The translations under genes were made by a program, and so were the position numbers. Below, piece by piece: positions 15,742-28,113 of a stretch of DNA of 64,000 bases. Every line of letters begins with the position of its first letter. Within the stretch, counting starts at the first letter, position 1. This DNA is from Azadirachta indica (taxonomy: Eukaryota; Streptophyta; Magnoliopsida; Sapindales; Meliaceae), in NCBI GenBank assembly GCA_022749755.1, contig CM040452.1:13782350-13846349 (forward strand), written 5' to 3'. The notes under the pieces were generated by a model. It had not been told where the DNA came from, ran no database searches, and saw only the letters and a list, made by a program, of their open reading frames with translations.

Positions 15742-16742
15742 ATGCTTGGAGAAAGAAACACGTACATTGCTGAAGCCATTCAACTCTATTACCTTACTAT
15801 TAGATTTAGGGGCATTATGGTAAAAGTAGGAGAAACATTCCCCTTTTGTGTTTCAATGAATATTGCAAAGGGAAGACTGTATTTGCGCTACGAGAGAAAG
15901 TTGGTGAGTGTCCAATCGAGCAGATTTGTTGTTTGATAGTTGCAAAGATTGATCAGTGGAGGGAAATTGACCTTATTTTCACCCCATTGATAGACCTGGA
16001 TATTATGTATTCATTGAGAGAAACTGAGATGCAACATTGTTATAAAGCTGAGTGTTTGACAAGCTACAATCAAGCTCGAGAGTTGCTAAAAACCAAATAT
16101 TTCTTGATTAAACCAAGTAAATGCACAAACCTTTACCTGTATAAGCTTGAGTTTTTGTAGTATCAATGATATACTATTGGTTGGTTGTTTTTTTGTTCAT
16201 TTTTGTGATGAAAGCATGTTTAATGGGTTTGTGCATGTATCGATTACATGTAAAAGCTTGATTTTGGCTATAGTTATGTTCGTTGTGTGCTTGGGTTATT
16301 TCTTGTTTATTTTTATAACGGAAGCAATGTTAGATGGGTTTGTGCATGTATCAATTACATGTAAAAGCTTGATTTTTTGCATAGATAGTTGTGTTGTGTG
16401 CTTCAGTTGGTTTTTGTTCATTTTTATGATTGAAGAATGTTTGATGGTTTGCATTTATATCAAATATATGTAAAAGCTTGCTCCTGGCCATGTATAGCTA
16501 TGTTGTGTGCTTAGGAAACTATTATAAGGAGCATATTAAGCTTATGCCAAGTGAAATGATGGCTATAGGTTCTTGACAATATTTTAGACTCACTAAAAGT
16601 GAAGAAACAAACTAGCAGGGCAAAAAAGAGTAGGAAGAGAGCAGCAGATGAAGATCCTAAAGTGCAAAAGAGCTGTTCAATGAGGTGCACAATATGTTCT
16701 AAGTGGGGGCATAACAAGAGGATATGTGGGAAAGTGGTTTAG
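15742..16742 (+). pseudogene. Mutator-like (MULE) transposase remnant with CCHC knuckle
   Basis: The last frame, 16599-16742, is a basic stretch (TSRAKKSRKRAADEDPK) followed by a zinc knuckle CTICSKWGHNKRIC and a stop. This is the usual C-terminus of plant MuDR/MULE transposases and their domesticated relatives. A little upstream, in another frame (about 16520-16575), NYYKEHIKLMPSEMM recalls the segment before that tail. The frames at 15742-16160 on the same strand cannot be matched to a family and may be an older N-terminal part. Several frame changes and an inserted repeat array at 16165-16510 show it is dead. The catalytic DDE core was not recognised. Confidence 0.6.
16165..16510 (+). repeat. 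Tandem repeat, about 110-bp units, three copies
   Basis: Each unit carries GGTTTGTGCATGTATC, ATTACATGTAAAAGCTTG and GTTGTGTGCTT. The TGCATGTATC anchors fall at 16232 and 16343, with a diverged third near 16450. Part of the array stays open as a hydrophobic reading frame, which is a repeat artefact. Confidence 0.8.
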
Positions 16743-17076
16743 AAGAAACAAAGAAACGAAAAAATGTTGGGGTATTGTGCAGTCTTGCATTTCTCTTATG
16801 TTATTTAAATAACTTAGTTGATGCACATTTTCCTTACTTAATACTCTTTATGTTTTAGGTTTTTAAGAAATGGTTGTCCCAAGAAATTCAATTGTTGGAA
16901 ATACAAGTCAAGCTGACATTGGTTCAGGTACTTTGCTTGTAATATCAGTACATGTCAAGTTGAGTTTCATTATGACTATTACATAGCACTAAATGAACTG
17001 TTTTTGCTCCCATATGTAGGTTAGCTTAGCCAAATTTAATAGTTGTTTCAAAAGACTACATTGAATTCCAACAATA

Positions 17077-17134
17077 GGCTTTTTTGACACTTAAAAACAA
17101 GGCTTTTTTGACACTTAAAAACAAGACTTTTTTG
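17077..17134. repeat. 24-bp tandem repeat, 2.4 copies
   Basis: The unit GGCTTTTTTGACACTTAAAA plus ACAA occurs at 17077-17100 and 17101-17124 and begins again at 17125 with one change. The unit lies in otherwise unremarkable sequence (16743-18033) with no supported gene. Confidence 0.8.
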
Positions 17135-18033
17135 TGCTAATATCAAGCAAAACGATACATTTTCTGCTGCTTTTATGGAGACAAATTCTACATCATTTAC
17201 CCTGGAAGAAATTTAAAGAACATTGTCCTTATTGCCGTCTTGTAAGCATTATTTAGGTTGCTTGGGTAGATCTTTTCTGTGTTCCAAATCATATGTATAT
17301 TTTATAAGGCAAAACTGTGAAATTTGCCTTTCATTTCATGCTTAACATTTAATGCTTGAAACAATATTGTATACCCTATTATGAATGAGAATCTATGCTA
17401 ATTCATGTTTCTTAGTGTTGTTTACCATGTTTTGATTAATTTATGTACGTTGGTTCTTGTTTCTTGTTGTTTACCATGTTCAGGCTAAGTTATGTATGCT
17501 AGTTTGAATGCCTTGGGAAGTTTTCCCTTTGATGAATTAGTGTTTACTTTCAAGTTTGTTGGGTTAACTTATACAACTTAGTTGATTTTGATATGTTTTT
17601 ATGGTTAGCAAATATTATATGCATACACTCTCGGCGTGTATTGAAGATGCTATTAGTATGGCCACAAGTCAGATGTTGTGGCATTAAGTTGCATTAATGG
17701 CTTGAATGTATAGGGAGCTGTTGTTTGGATTAAATTTTAAGTACAAGCATCTCATAACACTCAAATGCATCATTACATTATGCTAGCTTAGGGTCATACA
17801 TTTTACATTGTCAAAGTAACATTTATGACATTGTCATTATCTACTTCATGCATTAGAAAGCATAATGTACATAGCTAGCATGCATCTCACAACATTAGAA
17901 ACTAATATATTCTTTAAACTGAAATCTATCTACATTTCTACATAATTGGCCCCTCAGCATTATTGTTAACTCATGCACTTAATGTTACATCTACTCTAGT
18001 CTATCTGTATTCAAAATCATCATCTGTTGGACA

Positions 18034-18231
18034 CTAAAATTTGAAAAACCTGCACTGGTCATACTTGTAACAATAGTAGAGTTTGTTTGGGTTATCTGCA
18101 GATTCTGAGATCTTTACAACAGCTCTCTTGTTGCACATGCAATATTTATTTTGAAATTTTATATGTTTCCATTCACTTCCTTCCTCTCTGCTACTTGAGT
18201 CTTCATTTGAATTTGAACTAGCAGATGCCAT
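18034..18231 (-). CDS. Small GRF-type zinc-finger protein (65 residues)
   Basis: An ATG at 18231 opens a serine-rich N-terminus (MASASSNSNEDSSSREEG), followed by a GRF zinc-finger-like module: CMCNKRAVVKISESADNPNK, LYYC and a final CRFFKF. This module binds zinc through spaced Cys residues and occurs in many plant proteins, some nuclear and some carried by transposons. Here it ends straight after the domain, without the coiled coil or membrane tail often found behind it. It may be one exon of a longer gene or a fragment carried with the nearby Mutator-like remains on the opposite strand. Function unknown. Confidence 0.5.
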   Translation of the reverse strand: MASASSNSNEDSSSREEGSEWKHIKFQNKYCMCNKRAVVKISESADNPNKLYYCYKYDQCRFFKF

Positions 18232-18419
18232 GAATAATATACTTGCAAAGAAATGTTTTGTTGATGTGACAATGTTTTGCTGTTTGGTATTGCATAGAAA
18301 ATGCAAGTTTGAGCTTTGTTTTTAACTGTGCAGAAGGGCTCATAAGAGTCAAATGGAGAAATGATTGAATGTATATTTGTATCGTATGTGTGCAGATGAA
18401 TATAGCCATTGATTTGCAA

Positions 18420-21400
18420 TGGCTATAACAAGTTTTCAGTTATATTCAACAACCATTTTTTACTCACAGCTGAGTAAACCATTTTGACTATATTATTTTA
18501 CTTCTTTCTTTTCAAAATCAAAAAATTATCAGAGATTGCTTCTAATTTGGATAATGTGAGCTCACATTAACAATAAACAAACTAAAATCTAAAGAGGATT
18601 ACAACACAATTTTTGTCCTTATTTAAAAAATATGAAATGAATTGATTCTTTTTATTATAATTGGATGAAATGGATGGCTTTAGGGAATGTATGTGTTTCT
18701 TTTTTCATTTCTTTTAAATGTTTAAAGGCCAAATCTTAGGGGAGTTATATGTTAATTCTCTATATATATATTTTAAAATTTTAAAATTAACCTTAAATAT
18801 TATTAATTAAAGTCAGAATTTTATTTTATTGAATAATAATTTTATTTAAGTATTTTAAAATAGTGTTATATATATTTACAACTAAAACTTTTCATGGAGT
18901 ATTTGGTGAGTCTCACCTGTCATCATGTAATGCAATTTGTAACGTGGTTTGACTGACAGTGATCAAGAATTTATTTTCTTCGGTTATAGAAGACTTTTAA
19001 TTGGTGCTCTTTATTTAAATTAAATATTTTTTTTAATTTAATATTAACGATGCTCTTTCACCGTCAAAAATTAGTTAATGCGGTCCTCGATGGCTCTTAA
19101 TTTCTAAATGCCTGATATTGGGTACTGACGGACACATTTTAATATAAAAAAAAAAATGACACGATCATCGAATTATCGGCACAAAATCCTTTTAAGGAAC
19201 AATAATGCAATTTAAATAATTATTTATTTTTTGAGCTGAATTTAAACATTTATTTATACCTGGCTACACACTTACATAAAATCATTAATTAAATTAAATT
19301 AAATTAAATTAAATTGGACACCGCAGTCAGTCATCTCTGGTTGAACATGGAGTTTGTATTGCGGTAGTCAAATTGGTACAGCGCAGCGTATGCGGCCAGA
19401 AATGAAATATTGCAAGAGCAGTGATAGCTCGGATAATTAATTAAATGATATTGTGAAGACCAGTCACTCCTTTTGGACTTTTCAACGCAAACACATGGTC
19501 AATAACGGTTTCCTTATTATAAGATTGTATGTCATAAGTTATATTATAGCAGTATACTTCACTAAAATAATATTATATACAAATAAATACAAGAAGATGA
19601 AGATCCTCAACACCATATATATATATATATATATATATTTCATCCATACGTAATCGCCTGAATACGTATTCATGCAATTATTGTTTGGCAATAGGTAAAT
19701 AAATAAATAAATTCATCGTAATTATTTTGAGAAAGATACATGTTTGTATATATTTTTCTCTACAGTTAAAAATACAAATATATATGTTGGACCCGAACTA
19801 CCGACTAGCAATAGATGAGGGGACGAATTCCCGATCTCCCTACAAAACCATCTTTAGGCGTTCATATTCAGTTGGAATTAACGAACGAAATAGGCCTAGT
19901 CCAACCCCTGATATATCCTAATTCCCAACTTCACATTAGACTTAATTATAGTTTCATGTTGGACCCATTATCGAGAGATTCAGTAGAACCAATATCCTTA
20001 AACCCAAGTTATGAAAGTCTGGTCCATATCTAGAAGAAAACCCAACAGCAAAGTAATAAATTATTCACACCTTAAAATGGGTTAACATTTATTTTGGCAA
20101 GGCCCAATTCCAATAATAATTTAATTCAGATATATTTACTAAAGGGAAAAATGATAATATCCCATATTCTAAATTGTATATAATTAGAATTTCACCAAAA
20201 ATAATATTTCAAGTAATATAAGAAAAATAAATAAATATATAAAGAGAGATAAAATAAAAGGAATACTTTTTCCACAACAAAAATAAAATTATTAGTTGAA
20301 ATCGAATTGACGAAATTTAATATTAATAATATATACACTTGCAATCTCTTCTCTTCTCTTCTATTAATAATTAATTAAGAATATATTATACCTTCGGGTT
20401 AATTTCATTAGTAATTAGTTGAATTAATACATTAATATATATGGCATAGCATAATATATGCATGCTAACAGGTAAACATAGAAATTAATTTGCACCCATA
20501 AATAGGCATTAATTGACTTGATGGGTGCATATACACCTATGTTGTTTACAATTAATAAAACATAAAACTTATAATTAATTTTAACTTTAATTTAAATACA
20601 TACTGTTGAAGATGTATAAATTCAATGATCAATAATTAATATAAAAATATGTGTAAAGATATAGGGTTGTTAATTATTCTCCTCTATATATATATATTTA
20701 TATATATGAGTGACTGATTATTAATTTTTAATGTTAAAATACTACTGGAGTGGGTGTGTTGATGATGTATTGTGTATATATAGTAACTAAAACATTATGA
20801 ATAATAATTTGGTTAGGAGTGAGGAAGAAGGATAAGGTTTTGTACAGTAGGCATGCACTGTTTCCTTGTCTTAATTGGAATTTGGTTTATTTGTCTCGAG
20901 TCTTTGGATCATTTGCATGCCGATTGACGACTTTGCTGTCGGCCGGCCAGCTTCGTACCACATTTTGCAACCGGTTTCCTAAAGTCGCTAATTATTTTTC
21001 AAACATATACAGGCGAGATACCGAATTAAAGGATTTGAATTGCACGTTATAATTAATTTTCTTAATACTTTAATTAGATATCTACCAAATTATATCGAAA
21101 TAACATGACATTATATATTTTAATTATAAATTATAATAATCAAGATAATTATTCACAATATAAACATGAACTTAATTACAATATAAAATACCCATGAATA
21201 ATAATTTTATGTATAAAAGAGTGATTTATATATAATATATATTATAATATTAATAACTCATTTATAAAAATAAAACATAAATAATATATTTTATAACTAA
21301 AATAATATATGATTAAATAATTAATCTTACCAATTTCAAAAGTGATTAATATAGCATGAGATGTTCTCCCAAATCCAATTAAGTCTTTGGCAAACTCAGG

Positions 21401-21535
21401 GTTAGGGAGATTCATTTATTTATTCATTATACACAGTACATGCGAATCATAGATATCCGAAAGCACACTTTAACAAATGAAACTATCCAAACGCGAAAAA
21501 ATCTTCAATTAATACATTAATCTAGATGGTTTTAT
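18420..21535. other. AT-rich intergenic DNA with microsatellites
   Basis: No gene could be supported. Simple repeats include five AAATT units at 19291-19315 and an (AT)n run at about 19614-19637. Short open frames at 19727-20033 and 20819-21052 have no family-like features. The region at about 20225-20330 weakly resembles the right half of the direct repeats at 11970 and 15092. Confidence 0.55.
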
Positions 21536-21924
21536 TCAGCTTTGGAGAAAGGACGATGGATGAGCACTGGGAATCAACAAGAGGTCCTTTTTCCTTCTTG
21601 CAGGGATACCAAATGCCCTAGCAATGTCGAGATCTTCTTGCTTTATTCCATCTGGGAGCTTCCAGTCAAAATGTTATAGCAATTGCGTATGGCAACTCAA
21701 TATTTGGTAGTGCAAATGTTGTGCATGGACAAACAAACTCTCCTTTCGGCACCAAATGTTATGTATACAAAATCTGTTCCCCTGTAATCAACTGAACTAT
21801 CAAGGAATCTCTCAGGATAAAATGTCTCCGCTTCATTCAAATGCCTCAGATCTCTTCCACTCGCCCATGCATTGACCATTAATCTAGTTTTCTCAGGTAT
21901 CTCGTATCCGTTAATCTCACAGCT

Positions 21925-22270
21925 TGTTGAAGAAACTGGGCGTTAAGCAAATCCCAAATCATGTGTCAGTATAGCCCAACCAACACAGTAGCACGAATGC
22001 CAGCAAATAAAAAGAGACAAAAGGCATGCATTCTGGTACAACAAAAAAACACGCACTGCCGCAATCATGCCATATTGTATACAGAAACAAATTTGCATTG
22101 CTTGATGGAGATCATAGCATGTCTGTAATGAATTAATATAGATTGTTTTGTAGAATATCCGTTAAGGTTAGTTAGGTCTTTTTTGATTCCAATAACAGGT
22201 GTCATTGTATTTTCTAGTTTGCGGCAGTTTTACTAGAAATAACAAGAATTTTCTGCTCCAAAATTAACTT
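21925..22270 (+). repeat. Copia element 1, left LTR
   Basis: Begins TGTTGAAGAAACTGGG and ends CCAAAATTAACTT. It has the same 346-base length as its partner. Confidence 0.93.
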
Positions 22271-22282
22271 CGTATCAGAGCT

Positions 22283-25200
22283 ATGGCGACTAGTAGCAAC
22301 AACAATGCAACTACTTTAAATCCTTACTCAACAATTCAGCCAAATACACCTTTTGTTTTTGCTACTTTTGTCAAGCTCACCCACTCTAATTATTTGTTAC
22401 GGAAGACTCAAGTTCTGCCAAGCATAAGAGCAAACAGCCTTGAAGATTTCATTGATGAAAATCAACAAATACCCAAAAGGATGCTTGTTAGCAGACACCA
22501 GGAGCAAAATGTTGTCACCAATATCAATCTTGAGTACTTGGTATGGCAAAAATAAGATCAAACGTTGATGAGTCGGCTGCTTTCCTCTGTCTGAAGGAGT
22601 TCTGGGTATTGTTCTTAAATGTAAGACATCGCTTGATTTGTGGAGTGCCTTGCAAAAATATTTCATGGCTCAAACTACCGCAAGAACAATGTAACTTAGA
22701 AGTGAGATTCACAATACCAAAAAGGAAGGTATGTCCATGAATGAGTACTACCTGAAGATGAAAGCTCTGGTGGAGGATTTGAGATGTACAGGGAATCATG
22801 TGACAGATGATGAACTGATCCTTTTTCTTATAGAGGGTTTAGGACTTGAGTATGATCCTATAGTTGTCAATATCACTTCCAGGCTAGAGAAGCTACCACT
22901 TCAAGAAGTTTATTCCATGTTAATCAGTCATGAGAATAGAGTAGAAAAGAATCAATCCACTGCAAACATCAATGTAGGAACAAATGTTACAGCAAACTAT
23001 GCGCAGCCCAGGCATAACAACTTCAATAAAAGAAATTGGTAAGGAAGAATGAATCAAAATCAGCATGCTGGAAATTCTGAGAACAAAGGGACATAATAGT
23101 ATCTTGGAGAAGATGGTAACAAACCTATACGCCCAATCTGCTTCAAACCAGGACATGAAGCTTATAGGTGCTGGAACAGATTCAACAAGAAGTTTGTTCT
23201 AAGGACTGGTAGTAGAAACAACCTGAAGCAAGCCTATGTAGCAAGTCCTGAAACCACAATTGACCCAGCTTGGTATCTAGACAGTGGAGCTTCAAATTAT
23301 GTCACCAACAGTCTTGCAAATCTCTCTACTGGACATGAGTTCAAGGGTGAAGAATCAATTGGTAGTAGGTAATGGATGCTTGCTGAAAATCACTCATATA
23401 GGTTATGCATCACTACCTATAGTACACACACAAGACATCAAACACCTCCACCTGAAAGTTATTTTACATGTGCTTGCAATAACCAAAAATTTGATTAGTG
23501 TATCTAACTTAATTTCTGATAACAACATCAATGTCACCTTTGACAAACATTTGTGCTTAATCAAGGACAAGTTGTAGGGGAAAACAATATTTCAAGGAGT
23601 GGCTGAAGATGGGTTATATCAGCTGCTGTGTTGCCCTTCTAGTCTTACTACATCTTTATTTTCCTTTTTCTCAACATAAAGGAATGGACCAACACCCAAG
23701 AATCCTGAGTCTATGTTGTCCTTTTGTTTATACAACTTAGAGTATATTAAGAAAGAAACAAGTGTAGATGGAGGCTGGAATGTATGGCATAGGAGGATAG
23801 GACATCCACACTTTTTTTCCTTGAAAAAGAGTCTATCAAATTGTACTCACTTCGATGTTAATGAAAAATCTGTTTTAAGTTTTTCTAAAGCTTGTCAATT
23901 TGGAAAACTGCATAAATTAACCTTTAAAAGCACAGAAACCAGATCATCAAAACCTCTAGAGATTATAAATTTTGATCTCTAGAGACCAACACCAATTTTG
24001 TCAAACCAAGGCTACAGATATTACATAGCCTTCATTGATGATAAAACCAACTTTACCTGGATATATTCCAGGAAAACCATAGGAGAAGCACTCAGCATGT
24101 TCAAACAATTCAAAACACAAGTTGAAACTATGCTAGACTAGAAAATCAAAGCCTTACAATGTGATATGAGGGGTGAATTCAGAATGTTTGAGCCTTACCT
24201 GAAACAAGAGGGAATAACCTTGAGATACTCATGTCCATACACCCATCACCAAAATGGAAAAGCAGAGAGAAAATATAGACATATTGTAGAAACTGGCCTT
24301 ACCTTGCTAGCTTAAGCAAGCATGCCACTCAAATTCTAGTAGGAAGCCTTTAGCATAGCTACCTTTCTTATAAATAGAATCTCAACTCCTATTCTAAGAA
24401 ATATCTCACCTTTTGAAGCCCTTTTCCACACGAAACCAGATTTTTCAATGATTAAAACTTTTGATTGTGAATGTTACCCATTTCTAAGACCCTACAATAA
24501 GCACAAACTAAACTTTCATACTTCCAAGTGTGTTCTACTGGGATTGAGTGCTTTCTATAAAGGTTTTCTATGTTTGCATCATTCAGGGAGGATATACATT
24601 GCGAGACATGTAGTCTTCAATGAAAATTCTTTTCCTTTTGAAATGATTCTAATTTTAGGAAAAATTAGTGTCTAGTTGACCCTGAGTCATCTAATCAGCT
24701 TAGTCAATTACATGTAATCAGTCTTCAATCAATAAACTCAACAGCAGATGTCAACACAATAGGTGATGATATTACTCATCTTGGCATACAAGAGGCAGCA
24801 GCAGAAACCCCTCAAAACCTTGATGAAGAAACTCAAAACACACATAGTCTAAATCATCAGTATCAACCAAACACTATCTCTTCAAACTTTGAATCACGTG
24901 AAACACCTATACCATAGCAAGCACAAAGCCCATTGCCAACACATCCTACGATAACTAGAGCTAAAGTAGGAATCTTCAAACCAAAGATCTACTCAAGCAT
25001 TGTCATAGAACAATATACAACTGAGATTCTGAGAGATGTTCAAGCAGCCTTGTTAAGTCTAGAATGGAGCTAAGCTATGGTAGATAAACATACTGCCTTG
25101 AAAGAAAACTAAACTTGGGCACTTGTGCCATACACTTCAGATATGAGATTAGTTGGTAACAAGTGGATTTATAAAGCCAAGATGAATCCAGATGGAATAA

Positions 25201-26482
25201 TTTCTAGGTTCAAGGCAAGACTAGTTGCCAAAGGGTATCATCAAATAATAGGTGTAGATTACAATGAAACCTTCAACATAGTCGTTAAGGCTTCTACAAT
25301 TAGGATTATTTTGAGCCTTGCAGTGATCAACAACTGGGATTTGAGGCAAGTAGATGTGAACAATGCATTTTTGAATGGTAATCTGATAGAAACAATTTAC
25401 ATGACACAACCTGAAGGATTTGTTGATGCAACTAAACCTAATCATGTTTGTAAACTAAAAATGGCTCTCTATAGCTTAAAGCAAGCTCCAAGAACTTGGT
25501 TTGAAAAGTTGAAGAATGCATTGAAGCAATGGGGATTTAAGTACTCAAGGTGTGATACGTCTCTCTTTTTCAAAAGAATTGGCAAAGACTTGATAATTAT
25601 TTTGGTATATGTTGATGATATTGTGGTTACAGGCAGTAACAATAAAGAAATAGAAAGAATCATATACCAAATGAATAAAACCTTTGCCTTGAAGGATTTA
25701 GGACAGCTACATTACTTCCTTGGAATCGAAGTCAACAAAACAAAATCAAAACTTATACTCTCACAAAGTAGATGCATCTCGGAATTGCTGAGCAGAGTTA
25801 ATATGAGTGGTTGTAAAGGAACAAACACTCCACTTGCTCTTGGAGAAAAACTCTCTAAAACTGAAGGATTTGAATTCCAAGATGAAACCCTGTATAGAAG
25901 TATGATTGGAGCACTTCAATATGCAACCTTAACCAGACCTGAATTGGCATTTGTAGTGAACAAACTGAGTCAATTCATGGCAAAGCCCCTGGTACGTTGG
26001 ATTGCTTGCAAAAGAGTACTGAGGTATTTGAAAAGCACAAAGTGCTATGGCATGGAATTCAACCTGGTAGGATTCTGTGATGCAGATTGGGGCTGAAGTC
26101 AATTAGTGGCTATTGCATTTTCTTAGATGGTAATTTAGTGTCTTGGAGTTAAAAAAAATAGCATATGGTGGCAAGATCAAGCACTGAGTCAGAATACAGG
26201 GCCATGGCACTAACGTGTGCTGAAATTACCTGGATAAGCTCATTACTTAGTGAACTAAACATGCGTCTTTCATCAGCACCAATCATCTGGAGTGGCAACA
26301 TCAGTGCAGTAGTTATTGCTTCTAATCCTGTTCTTCTTGCCAAGACCAAGCGTATAGAAATAGACCTGCACTTTATAAAAGATAAAGTCTCAGTAAGAGA
26401 AGCTAAAATCCAGTATATATCTAGCCAAGAACAAACAGCAGACATTCTGACTAAATCTCTAAGCTTTAGGAAATTTTCTTAG
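22283..26482 (+). pseudogene. Copia element 1 gag-pol remains
   Basis: Gag starts at ATG 22283 (MATSSNNNATTLNPYS) and shifts frame near 22555. The knuckle at about 23135-23175 reads ICFKPGHEAYRC and has lost the first Cys. Protease motif WYLDSGASNYVT at about 23272-23310. Integrase zinc region WHRRIGHPHFFSL near 23787 and core with FIDDKTNFTWIYS near 24030, interrupted by in-frame stops. Reverse transcriptase at 25125-26096 is the best kept part (NKWIYKAKMNPDG, VDVNNAFLNG, LVYVDDIVVTG near 25600). RNase H at 26165-26482 carries RSSTESEYRAMA and ends QTADILTKSL. Multiple stops mean the element cannot move on its own. Confidence 0.92.
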
Positions 26483-26532
26483 TTCTGAAACAAGCTTAAG
26501 GTCACGGAGAAAACCTTGAACTTAAGGGAGGA

Positions 26533-26878
26533 TGTTGAAGAAGCTGGGCCTTAAGCAAATCCCAAATCATGTGTCAGTATAGCCCAACCAACACAGCAGT
26601 ACGGATGCCAGCAAATAGAAAGAGACAAAAGGCATGTATTCTGGTACAACAAAAAAACACGCACTGCAACAATCATGCCACAATGTATACAGAAACAAAT
26701 TTGCATTGCTTGATGGAGATTATAGCATGTCTATACTGAATTAATATATACTGTTTTATAGAATATCCGTTAGGGTTAGCTAGGTCTTTTTTGCTTCCAA
26801 TAAAAGGTATCATTGTATTTTCTAGTCTGCAACTGTTTTACTTGAAATAACAAGAATTTTCTACTCCAAAATTAACTT
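26533..26878 (+). repeat. Copia element 1, right LTR
   Basis: Begins TGTTGAAGAAGCTGGG after a purine tract and ends CCAAAATTAACTT. P450 exon sequence resumes at 26879. Confidence 0.93.
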
Positions 26879-27648
26879 AGCTCCCTCTACTTTCTCTCAG
26901 AAGTAGAAGAGGTGCATTAGGGTGTAGCCTCAGAGTTTCTTTAACTACTGCCTTCAAGAACTTTAGCTCGTGAATTTTGTTTTCTTCAACATTTCCTTTT
27001 CTATCAAAAGACTTGTCTTACCTCAACTTATGTCTCTTTCATCACTCTTGGATTTTTTAGCAGCTCTGCAATTGCCCAATCTAACGTAGTTGATGATGTC
27101 TCACTATTAGCAGTAAAAATATCCTGTAAGGCAGTTGAAAATAATTACTTTTAATCTGACCATTTGTATTGTCATATATTCCTTAACTAATTAAAGAAGA
27201 ATTAAACAGTAAATTAATTTGAAAGTAATTAACATCCTGACCCAGATTACTGCTTTGATGTTGTTGTCAGTTATGGGGAGTTCTAGATCACCATCCTGTT
27301 GAAGTTTCAAAAAGACATCAACCGAATCTTTCGCTTTTTCTTGGCTATTTTTTGTTGTCAACTTTTTCTCCCTATGCTCATTAAGGATTTCTCCCAGAAT
27401 TTTGTCACTCTTTTCATGCAGCTTCACCACTTTCTGGCCATTCCGCTAATTCGTTGAAGCGACTTGACAAAAGGGTATAAATCAGGAAGAGAAAAACCTA
27501 AAAGCATCTTTATGAGTTCTATGAGAATTGATATGATTGCATCTTGATGTTTGCATTTCTTGCCCAAAGCCGCCCTTTTTGTTATCGAAAATGTCATTGC
27601 AAAAATTTGATCACTAAGATTAATCGCTAATCCTTGGTTAAAATGCAT

Positions 27649-28098
27649 TGTTAACTGTTTTCTTATTTTTATTTATCTTAAATATATATTATTTATTTAT
27701 TTATTTTTTAAAAATAATACTAAAAATAAAAGATAAAGATAAGAATATTTAAAACATTATGACCCATTATTTTATTTTTTGAGGGTGGTTGGTAGAGATA
27801 ATTTTGGGAGAGAAGTTGGTGAACCCTTCTCTATACAAAGAGGTTCTTCTTGATCGGAGAAGATTTTATGAATGAGTTTTAAAATAGAATTTCAATCTCA
27901 AAAACAAATTAAGCAATAGCCTATGTTACTATCAAATACAATATTAAGGTTTTTACGAGATTAGAAATGTGCTAATTTTTTCAACCAAAGATTAGAAACA
28001 TTCTGTTCAACTAAAATTTAATAATTGTAAGGGTAGGAGGTAAGTTATCTAATTTTAAAAATTATATTTTCCGGATGTATATTAGATGTAATCCAACA
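27649..28098 (+). repeat. Copia element 2, left LTR
   Basis: Starts TGTTAACTG and ends GTAATCCAACA immediately before the primer site. Internal landmarks GGGTGGTTGGTAGAGATAAT and AGGAGGTAAGTTATCTAATT are shared with the right LTR. Confidence 0.9.
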
Positions 28099-28113
28099 TT
28101 TGGTATCAGAGCC

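Larger units (their letters stand above)
21925..26878 (+). mobile_element. Ty1/Copia LTR retrotransposon 1, nearly complete but decayed
   Basis: A 4954-base element with two 346-base LTRs, inserted in exon 2 of P450 locus B and flanked by the target duplication AGCT (21921-21924 and 26879-26882). Primer-site sequence TATCAGAGC lies just after the left LTR. The polypurine tract AAGGGAGGA precedes the right LTR. Order inside is gag, protease, integrase, reverse transcriptase, RNase H, which defines Copia. The LTRs differ at roughly 30 positions by eye, so the insertion is not recent. Confidence 0.95.

Noticed and set aside
19727..20033. Overlapping open frames in 19.7-20.0 kb
   Set aside because: Two overlapping frames with no motif; probably part of an old unidentified repeat.
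20819..21052. Open plus-strand frame of 77 codons
   Set aside because: No family features, no flanking gene structure and no ATG at its first codon.
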